64,000 bases of DNA from Blepharisma japonicum. Taxonomy: Eukaryota; Ciliophora; Heterotrichea; Heterotrichida; Blepharismidae. Shown here piece by piece: positions 58,101-64,000 of this stretch; position 1 is the first letter of the stretch, and each line of letters opens with the position of its first letter. The notes beneath the pieces were generated by a model. That model saw only the letters and a program-made list of their open reading frames with translations, was not told where the DNA came from and made no database searches. The translations under genes and the position numbers were made by a program. Location: positions 1-64,000 of the forward strand of contig CATKHK010000115.1 in assembly GCA_949751835.1 (NCBI GenBank), given 5' to 3'.

Positions 58101-61100
58101 ATCAAGTTCTCGATCTTTTTAAGTTCTCCAATCTTATCTTTTTCTAAGAAATAATACCCACCTTGTTCAATCAGCTGTCTTACAATTTCTAGCGTAATCT
58201 GGTCACCCCATTCATTGACAAATGGCATGCTGATATCGTCAATAAACACAAGCAGAGTTTTGTTGTTAGGTGGACAATAGTTTCTACCTGTTTTCTTTTC
58301 TAAATCAGAGTCAATGGAGTCTTGGAACATCTTAGGCAGCGTTGCTGAAGAAAAGTTCATCTTCTTCATGACAGTGTTTTCTGGGAGTTTTTGGGTGTAC
58401 ATAAAGATGGTAGAAGTTTTGGCTGTCCCTGCACCTCCGACTAGTAAGACTTCTTTTCTTAGCTCATGGGTCTTTGACAGAGACATGATAAGCTTGATTA
58501 AATATTCAGACCTGGTCGAGTCCATAGTAGGGATTAACAGCTGGGCAAAGGTTTGGCCTGGCTGTCGTTCCCAAGAGTCTGCAACCCATTTAACCCAGTT
58601 CTTGGTGTTTGGATCAAACTTGTACTCGTATAAGGTTTCTCCAGCTTCTACATTAGGTAATGGAGCACCCATGCCTGACAAGTAGTGATGGAACTTGTGC
58701 CTGTCTTCTGGCTCAAACATACCGCCAAGAGTCCAAGTCATTGCATATAAGAAAAGCCTTTCGTATTGGACTGGCTGCAATTCACCATCAGAAAACTGGT
58801 TTAGTAAAACGGTCAGTAAGGTAATTAAGCTGGAAACTTGTACTGCGTAATTTTGAGGCATGACTGGAACTAGCTTGTTGCCTGTCTTGTAGAGGTTTAC
58901 CATGATGTTATTGTCCTTGAGGTATTTATCGACAAGTCTTTTAATGTGCTGCATTTCTTGGACTCTTCCAGTTGTGGTCGCTTTTTGTGAAGACTCTCTA
59001 TTGTTGCACCAGGCTGTAACTATAGGCTCCCAGCCTAAATCAGATTCAGACAGATAAATGATACCGCAGCGGGACACAGTAGCAGGGGAGGCGTTTTTTA
59101 AGTTTTCGACCTCAAACACAAGTTTTACGTTATCAGTCATAGGGATTCTATCATTATTTGCAAGGGTCAAAATCTTGGAATCGTCAAGGACACTATTTAG
59201 AGACTCAATCCACAAGGTATCGACAGGCCCATCACAGACAATCCAGGTGTTGTATTTGTTAGCTCTGTTATTGTACCTTTGCCAAAGTTTACTGAAAACT
59301 CCGGATACCCATTCGTCAGTGACTTCAATCTTTCTGCCATACAGCTCTTCAGCAGTCATAGCTTTCGGGTTCAATTTTTGTAGACGATGCGAGGTGCCTT
59401 CATTGGTAAGGACAGTAGTCAATACATTTATAATGGTACTTTTGCCAGATCCAGTAGGTCCGACGATCATGAACCCATGTCTGACTAGTGAAGTTTCATA
59501 GACCTGGATGATCTTTAAGAACCAGTCTTCATTTTTGATGATTTCGCACTCTTGGATGGTTTTTATTAAGCCTTTTTCGACATTTCCATGGTGAAGTTTA
59601 GGTGGCTCTGGTTGGTCTGGGAAGATATCTCTTAATAGCTGTAAGAATAGTGGCACATCATCAGCTACAAGTTTGGATAAGTTCATATCTCTGAGAGTTC
59701 TCATCAGCAACATTTCTTCATCTGCAGTCATTTCGTTACGTTTAATGTTACCTGCACTTCTTAAAACTGAGTTAATGTTTCTAAGACCGAAATCATAGTG
59801 TTTTTGTTTAGAAAGCTGTTCTTCACATAAAGCATAAAGAACTGTGAATTTTTTGGAGAGAGGGTCGTATTTGTCGTAACCTTGGGCGGCGAGTTTGACT
59901 CTAATAATAACTCTTCTGTTAGGAACCATCATAGCCACACCTCTAAATAAGACTTTCATATTTTCTGGAAGTTCTTGACGACCTGCATAACCAGGATTCA
60001 TAGTGATAAAGTAAGCTACAGAAGGTATTAAACTGATTGGCAAGCTTTCTCCAGGGAAAAGACAGGTCTTTTCTCTGTATTTTTTAGCTTTATTGATAGC
60101 AGCTACTTGCATGGCAACGACAGATAAGACTTCTAGGTAAATTCTGTTAAACTCGTCGAAGCATCCCCATAGGCCAGACTGACAAAGTCCTTTAAAGATA
60201 GTGGCCATATCTTTGTATTTGTGCTGGTTTGAGCAGTTAGTGACGACCACAAAGACACCAAGTGTCCTTCCCATATCTTTGACAGTCTCTGTTTTGCCAG
60301 TTCCTGCAGGTCCAGCAGGTGCTCCTCCATAGTTCATGCCTAAAGCTTGTGCCAAAGTAATATAGCACCTATCAGTGAGTGGGGTAATGCAGAGTCTTTC
60401 TTTAGTTCCTAAGTACTCATAAAGATATTCAAAGTCTTGATCAGTAATAGAAACTGTCAGGGTGTCATTTCTCCAGGTTTGCCTTGTTCTCTTAAGCCAC
60501 TCAAAGTTGTTTTGAGAGTTTCCTTTAGAGCTTGCATCTTTTCCTAGATTGCTAATGAGCTCATCAAGGACATCTCTTTGATACACATGTACAGTGACGA
60601 TAGTCGTGATTTTAGTTCTTATCATATCATTTGGCAAGTCTCCTAAAATCATATCTCTGATTTGATCCCAAATTTCAGTCATTTTGTCTCTTTTAGAGTC
60701 TGCTACTTTTCTGTCCTTCGCTTTTGACAAGCAATCTTCTACGTGATAAGTCCACAGAAGCTGCAGTCCAACAAGTGAAGCTTGTGCACAGTATCTTTGA
60801 GCGAAGTCTTTATACTGCATCTGCATACAGTCGCGTGAGGCGTTTCTTAGAATATCTTTTACAGTTTTTCTCATTTCGTCTTCAAGCTTCTTCAGCCAAT
60901 CTTCTATATTTCCTTCTGCTTTGACTGGGTCTGAAAGTTCGATTAATTCGTAATTTTTGCCAATTGAGCTCATCATATGTGTAATAAGTTTTCTGTCTTT
61001 GGCGTCAAATTGCACCCTGGTGATAGCGTCAAAAAGGTTTTCTAAGAAAGTTTGGATTGAGGTAGGCTCTGAGCCCTGACTAAGGATACTCAAAAGTACT

Positions 61101-64000
61101 GGATCAGACACGAAGAAGAATCTGGCGAACTTGTTTCTTTTCGCTTCTAAATAGTTATCTAGGGACTTCTGGCATGTTTCCAGTTTCTCTTTTAAGCTTG
61201 GCAGCAAGTTTTTAAGCATATCATTCTGACAAGCTGGGATAACCACTTGTGTTTCGACAGCTTTTTCCATGATTTTTACCCACATCTTGTCAGTGTTCTG
61301 GAACAGTCTGGCCTCAGTTGGCATTTGTCGAGAAATATCACCGCCCATGAAGACAGGCTCTAAACTTTGCCACATAATTTGGACTCTTTGCCACAAGTCA
61401 ATGGTTTCGCTTACATCAGAATAAAGATTGAGGCAGCTGACGACTTCAGTTTTGAATGGTGCTACATGTTTCATAGCATTCATGGTCGTTAAGTCAGCTT
61501 GGGCTTCATCAAGGGCTTCCATGATTTCTGATACTTTTCCTCCTAGCCTACAGAGATAATCTCTTCCTCTAAAGGTGTCGAAATCAAAGGTTTCTACGGT
61601 CCATTTCGCTTTGATTTCTCCTAGTTTTATTTCAATTTTCAGCTGCTTGTCAGCTGACTCTATGATTTCTTCAATTTCTTCTTTGGATTTTAGAAGGTCT
61701 ACTTCTAGTAGTTTTGATAAATAGAAAACTTCATCGTTTTTCTGTGTTAAATCGTGCCCAGTTACCTGAGACAGTTGATCCCAATGTCTTGGTTTAATTG
61801 ATGGCTTGCTTAAGTCTTCTAGCAAAGGTAAAACTTGGATAAAGGTATCGATTTCAGTCCTGAGTTCATTGTAAGCATCCCATTCTTTAAGCTGTCTAGG
61901 AAGCTTCTTGCACATATTGTCGAAGTTAGTGACTTGATCTGTCATATCAGCTAATTTATCAACGGCGTCACTCCATATCATTTCTTTCCAAGAGTTGACA
62001 GTATTGATAACTTGTACATACAAATCATATAGCTGAGTAAGTAGTCCCAGCTCTTTTTTAGTTTGCTCTAGTTCTGGGTATGGCTGATGTGGGAGACCGA
62101 ATAGTTCTTCTCCTGCGTAGTAGATTTCATAGTTTCTTTCTCTGACTGAATATTCTTCTTTAAATCTTCTAAGTCTTTCGACTGCATCTCCTGGATTAAT
62201 TCCTTTGACCATTGGCCCATTTCTTTCATAGTCTTTTCGGAAATCCCTTACGTCAGACACCAAAGCACTGACATTTCTAATGAGTTCTTTTTTAAAGCTG
62301 TTTTGGGTCTCTTGTAGCTGATTTTGTCTTTGTTCTCCTAGTTCTACTAGTGATTTCCATTTGGATTTTAGTATATGTCTATGATCTTGCTCATCTTTTT
62401 CCATGCCTGTGGCAAGGTACATGTCTAAGATGTTGTACATTTCTATGATAGGCTTAAATTCGAGCTCAATTTCACCTTCTTTTTGTCTGACTTCTTTTAA
62501 GGTGTGCATGACGTAACGTAAAGTGTCGATTCCAGTCACGTCTTTTTGGAGTTTTGCCTTGGTTTGGTTGATGTATTCTAAGATGTTTTCCAGTCTGCTT
62601 TTAGCACGCTTGTGGAGGTCTTTGGAAAATACAGCTTTCCAGTGGTGGACGTATTCTTTGAGGCCGTCTGCAATGGCTTTAGTTTTGAGAGCCATAGCGC
62701 CAATTTGGAAAACGTCTTCAACAGTCTCAATATCATGCTCTACTGAGGTGAAATATTTAAGTTTTTCTTCAAAGTCGTCCAATGTAGGGTCTTTTTTATT
62801 GAACTCAGACAGTTTTTTCTCTGGATCTTGGGTCCATAGCCATGAAAATCTCTGGAAAGATTCTAAATACTGGGTGACTGTATTTTTAGTCCCATGAATA
62901 GACCCAGTTAGTAGCAAAATGACTTTGACGATTTCTTTATCCTGAGCAATCATATCATAAAAGCTGTCCTTTTTCTCATTTTCTGCCTTATCCTGTTGGA
63001 ACCAATTCACTACACTTTTCGAGCATTTCAATACAGCAATGGCAGCTCTATTAATATGTTCCTGGACATCTTCAATAGAAGGTGTTATTTTTACCTTAAC
63101 GTCATCAGATCTCGACTCCAGATGTACGGTGACTTCAAAGAAAGGTGACTGCTGTGTAGGGATTGCAGTTCCTCTGGCTTTTTTCCCACACACTCTTTCT
63201 TTCATCGCATTTAGCGAGTTTTTAGTGCAATGTAACAGTGCTTGGTACATAGTCCAGTTATAGTATTTCTTAAGCTTGACGACTTCGTCTTGATTTATAG
63301 GCTCTACATGCTGGTCAAGTGGGTAAGATTTGATAGTCTGTAATAGGTCGTCGACAGCTCTTTCTACTTCTATGTTTTTGCTCATTAAGAATTCAGTTTG
63401 GGTCTTTGCTGAGTTTCCTTGGAGTTCTACGAATTCATCCTGGGTATATGTTTTGCCGTTTTCTGGCATTTCGACTAGTATAACTTTGCTGATAGCTTTT
63501 AGGTTGTTTTCGACTCTGTTTTCTATGATGTCGTTAATACTTATAATAAGCTGTTCTAATTTTTGAAGACCAGAGTGGACGTGGTGGAGGTATCCGTCAA
63601 TATTCATAGAAGTCCATGTCAAGGTGACGATTCCAGGCCTAAGCTTGTACTCTAAATCTTCGAGGTGAGGACCTAGCAATGTTTTCGTGATTGGTCTGAT
63701 TTTCCCTAAGACTCTTTCGTATTCTTTAAGCAAGTAGTCAAGCTCACTGTAGTAATGCTTGATTTTTTCTTCTTGAAGCAGCACAATTCTAGCACTTTCA
63801 GGAATTTCGACACCCATTCTGTCTAAGCATTTAGCTTCTCTGATAAGCTGGAAAATTTCGTCATCAAGGTTTACATACAGTTTTTTGTCTTCGCTTGGCC
63901 ATAGTAATAGAGCATGGAGGCCTGTTTTGCTTCTTTCTATTTCGTCGCACCAGGCTCTCAAGTACATGTACTCGAATAGTGTCAAAGTTTGTCCGATTCT
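52112..64000 (-). CDS. Axonemal dynein heavy chain, outer-arm gamma (DNAH5/8)-like, 5' end outside window
   Basis: At least 3,962 residues are in the window. The frame continues upstream past 64000, so some 600 N-terminal tail residues are missing if the length is usual (~4,500-4,600). Four P-loops in order: AAA1 GPAGTGKTE (~60287-60313), AAA2 GPTGSGKST (~59433-59462), AAA3 GGAGTAKTS (~58415-58440), AAA4 GVGGSGKQS (~57289-57315). The stalk coiled coil and microtubule-binding tip lie at ~56600-55700, then AAA5/6 and the C-terminal domain. 'WGCFDEFNRI' marks AAA1. The C-terminal 'RTDRYFIF...W.LRGVALLC' resembles DNAH5/8 chains, which is why outer-arm gamma is favoured. It drives ciliary beating by microtubule sliding. 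Not one TGA and no intron in the visible ~11.9 kb. Confidence 0.9.
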   Translation of the reverse strand, partial: RIGQTLTLFEYMYLRAWCDEIERSKTGLHALLLWPSEDKKLYVNLDDEIFQLIREAKCLDRMGVEIPESARIVLLQEEKIKHYYSELDYLLKEYERVLGKIRPITKTLLGPHLEDLEYKLRPGIVTLTWTSMNIDGYLHHVHSGLQKLEQLIISINDIIENRVENNLKAISKVILVEMPENGKTYTQDEFVELQGNSAKTQTEFLMSKNIEVERAVDDLLQTIKSYPLDQHVEPINQDEVVKLKKYYNWTMYQALLHCTKNSLNAMKERVCGKKARGTAIPTQQSPFFEVTVHLESRSDDVKVKITPSIEDVQEHINRAAIAVLKCSKSVVNWFQQDKAENEKKDSFYDMIAQDKEIVKVILLLTGSIHGTKNTVTQYLESFQRFSWLWTQDPEKKLSEFNKKDPTLDDFEEKLKYFTSVEHDIETVEDVFQIGAMALKTKAIADGLKEYVHHWKAVFSKDLHKRAKSRLENILEYINQTKAKLQKDVTGIDTLRYVMHTLKEVRQKEGEIELEFKPIIEMYNILDMYLATGMEKDEQDHRHILKSKWKSLVELGEQRQNQLQETQNSFKKELIRNVSALVSDVRDFRKDYERNGPMVKGINPGDAVERLRRFKEEYSVRERNYEIYYAGEELFGLPHQPYPELEQTKKELGLLTQLYDLYVQVINTVNSWKEMIWSDAVDKLADMTDQVTNFDNMCKKLPRQLKEWDAYNELRTEIDTFIQVLPLLEDLSKPSIKPRHWDQLSQVTGHDLTQKNDEVFYLSKLLEVDLLKSKEEIEEIIESADKQLKIEIKLGEIKAKWTVETFDFDTFRGRDYLCRLGGKVSEIMEALDEAQADLTTMNAMKHVAPFKTEVVSCLNLYSDVSETIDLWQRVQIMWQSLEPVFMGGDISRQMPTEARLFQNTDKMWVKIMEKAVETQVVIPACQNDMLKNLLPSLKEKLETCQKSLDNYLEAKRNKFARFFFVSDPVLLSILSQGSEPTSIQTFLENLFDAITRVQFDAKDRKLITHMMSSIGKNYELIELSDPVKAEGNIEDWLKKLEDEMRKTVKDILRNASRDCMQMQYKDFAQRYCAQASLVGLQLLWTYHVEDCLSKAKDRKVADSKRDKMTEIWDQIRDMILGDLPNDMIRTKITTIVTVHVYQRDVLDELISNLGKDASSKGNSQNNFEWLKRTRQTWRNDTLTVSITDQDFEYLYEYLGTKERLCITPLTDRCYITLAQALGMNYGGAPAGPAGTGKTETVKDMGRTLGVFVVVTNCSNQHKYKDMATIFKGLCQSGLWGCFDEFNRIYLEVLSVVAMQVAAINKAKKYREKTCLFPGESLPISLIPSVAYFITMNPGYAGRQELPENMKVLFRGVAMMVPNRRVIIRVKLAAQGYDKYDPLSKKFTVLYALCEEQLSKQKHYDFGLRNINSVLRSAGNIKRNEMTADEEMLLMRTLRDMNLSKLVADDVPLFLQLLRDIFPDQPEPPKLHHGNVEKGLIKTIQECEIIKNEDWFLKIIQVYETSLVRHGFMIVGPTGSGKSTIINVLTTVLTNEGTSHRLQKLNPKAMTAEELYGRKIEVTDEWVSGVFSKLWQRYNNRANKYNTWIVCDGPVDTLWIESLNSVLDDSKILTLANNDRIPMTDNVKLVFEVENLKNASPATVSRCGIIYLSESDLGWEPIVTAWCNNRESSQKATTTGRVQEMQHIKRLVDKYLKDNNIMVNLYKTGNKLVPVMPQNYAVQVSSLITLLTVLLNQFSDGELQPVQYERLFLYAMTWTLGGMFEPEDRHKFHHYLSGMGAPLPNVEAGETLYEYKFDPNTKNWVKWVADSWERQPGQTFAQLLIPTMDSTRSEYLIKLIMSLSKTHELRKEVLLVGGAGTAKTSTIFMYTQKLPENTVMKKMNFSSATLPKMFQDSIDSDLEKKTGRNYCPPNNKTLLVFIDDISMPFVNEWGDQITLEIVRQLIEQGGYYFLEKDKIGELKKIENLIFIAAMNHPGGGRNDIPSRLKRHFFSFNMVLPSKESVDNIYGTIIRSAFTTKNFGEDVVTIANKLTGSTITLWERVKKRFLPTPSQFHYLFNMRELSRVFQGVFECIKTREGREVIKSAKNIGNIKPGVFLVGLWKHECQRVFEDKLTTHDNKEELKAMLKDVTEQHFGAETEDQLGEGLLFCDFQRKDKYNDDGELEEEAPKVYEAIKSIAVIEKKIAQFLESYNENSRGKTMNLVLFEDAIRHLLRISRTIQMDRGNMLLVGVGGSGKQSLTRLAAFIGKHITHQIQLTKTYNQNALFADLLQLYKWSGHEGKRTTFIMTDSEIKQETFLEFINSILSTGEVAGLLPKEDREIILADMRTFYGKEKPQAPDPTNLDLYNYFIDRVRANLHIVLCFSPVGDKFRERFRKFPAIFNGSTINWFLPWPKEALISVSKSFISNFTIHATPEVKSNLEAHMGKVHNMVTDVCTLYYNKMRRYVYVTPKSYLSFISSYKTVYQMKVEVLEGQEKRVALGLNKLKQAEADVKEMQIKLEQEKQKIHEAEQKTDQLVKTLDVEKSKAQKQSDQVAERKDQCEQQAAEIRVQKEEADRELQEALPFLHSAMRAVDSITSKDINEVKTNKAPVDMIRLIFDGVLVILSLPLIPVTYKQIKVKNVLYEFIQDSFDESAKSMITDPRFLQKLIDFSEKEKDNINDETCELLEPYLNLEVFNAAAAKSASAAAEGLCIWVRAMTQYHEASKIVKPKMDYLTVQNQRLEAAMTELAAAEAELKEAQDKLAKLQDNYNTELGKKKALEENMNKLKRKTDQANKLISGLTDEKARWTEDSKGFADLKKRLVGDVAVSTAFMSYCGPFNSEFRTMMMKDYFIQDLNTNQIPVSNNLDLTSFLVEKTTVSEWNLQGLPKDDLSTQNGIMVTRASRFPLMIDPQGQAYKWILSKEGANLSVCTQTGKFMDQVRNCLENGRSLLIENIENEVDPELDPLLEKQIIVKNKKKYVTLSGQSIEWDDEFKLFMTSRLGNPHFSPELAAKTTIIDFTVTISGLEQQLLGRVLSKEQRSLEESLQQLLEEVTANAKSLEQYNKNLLERLTNTEGNLIDDTELIEVLNNTKAKAKEVQVKLDEAQEKQIDINEKREIYRPVATRGSLLYFSIVEMSTVNWMYNTSLNQFLQKFDESIDIAEKASTNQDRVKNITNKLTYVAYRYVNRGLFEKDKLTFLLMICLKILVIGGKLTQTDVDLLLKGGKALDKNAIPPNKSGDFIDIDVWKNIIALSKHYYGKEHLCIFSDLPQDIEERKNEWKAWFENNQPEKIAVPKYRETIESEQGIGKFIHFTLVRSLREDRTGMCAIDFIESMLGREFVVPVADGIDDILEESNCRVPILYLLSPGADPTNKIEDLAKKKRKHNIEKVSMGEGQDVIALEAMKASFFNGSWVILYNCHLGLEFMARMETLLGKGEEIDPDFRLWLTCEPRANFPIGLLQMAIKATDEPPKGLKAGLTRTFSTTIDGDFLERHDTDKWRKITYAICFLHSVIIERRKFGPLGWCIPYEFNTSDLEASLTFLDRHVNQKEAQNSQPDWDIVRFMVCDIQFGGRITDEKDFELIQAFGAEWIDERIMSTGFSFSSGPGSGDNSYKVIDSTEISRYREQISALPAFEYPSLFYLNQNADITFRRREGNEVLATIQMTQPKESDSSSGKSRDDIVHEYVLEYLSKLPPDYLEPDVRDMVRRLTGPKGLDKEKNGFKIPLNIFLFQEIMRLQNVIGIVRRTLNDLIEVRAGNIILTPELQDAADAIYDSRVPKQWQYDANASEISWLDSTLGSWVSGLQDRNSQLGNWLKDGRPPIYNLGYFFNPQGFLTAVKQEYTRQMKAENWALDDVEEKTEVRDKSERPKDIPEKGVLIKGLFLEGARWNNSKDGGRLEELTGKDTYVDMPNIYIGARVKDKQTKGGKDYDDFGMYSCPCYKYKQRTDRYFIFNVKLRCDSPQQNQWKLRGVALLCQKPVW

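Noticed and set aside
1-64000. Viral, LTR or other capsid-bearing elements and CRISPR arrays
   Set aside because: No reverse transcriptase, integrase, capsid or spaced-repeat pattern was recognised anywhere in the window.

Overview
The window starts at a chromosome end. Positions 1-82 are a telomere of (CCCTAACA)n. Real reading frames run through in-frame TGA wherever a protein family expects tryptophan, and every gene whose end is seen stops at TAA or TAG. Two 16-nt GT..AG introns were found. This repeat, UGA = Trp and 15-16 nt introns together point to the somatic (macronuclear) genome of a heterotrich ciliate of the Blepharisma type. Stentor shares the telomere and tiny introns but uses the standard code. 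The genus is inferred; no database was consulted. Because TGA is sense, many genes look broken or short under the standard code; the boundaries here were re-read with TGA = Trp.

Left, subtelomeric half (1-23 kb): gene-poor and repetitive. It holds a p25-alpha/TPPP-like protein, two tandem SDR dehydrogenases, a tRNA-Gly and a small four-TM protein. It also holds two copies of a ~6 kb segment (about 9155-15072 and 16750-22744). Each copy carries a large WD40 + ankyrin-like + TRP-like channel fusion gene, broken by different single-base frameshifts. Decayed arrestin-like fragments lie around and between them.

Right half (23-64 kb): dense with large intact genes. In order: HYDIN (4506 aa, central-pair protein); a class IV aminotransferase; a DHHC palmitoyltransferase; a WASP-like protein; MCM3; a tectonic; two small proteins; a calcium-dependent protein kinase; a papain-family protein with Ser at the catalytic Cys position; a gamma-butyrobetaine-hydroxylase-like dioxygenase; a tRNA-Val; an HTH-repeat protein; and most of an axonemal dynein heavy chain (outer-arm DNAH5/8-like) that runs off the right edge. 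HYDIN, tectonic and the dynein serve cilia (central pair, transition zone, dynein arm). The window shows no shared operon or regulation. Intergenic gaps shrink to 11 bp (convergent) and 37 bp (divergent).

Best leads: the duplicated WD40-TRP fusion locus and its arrestin satellites; the Ser-for-Cys papain homologue; a minimal WASP with a decayed CRIB and no proline-rich region; a strong split in TGA/TGG use between ciliary giants and subtelomeric genes; and a hidden 84-aa frame that appears only when TGA is read as Trp.
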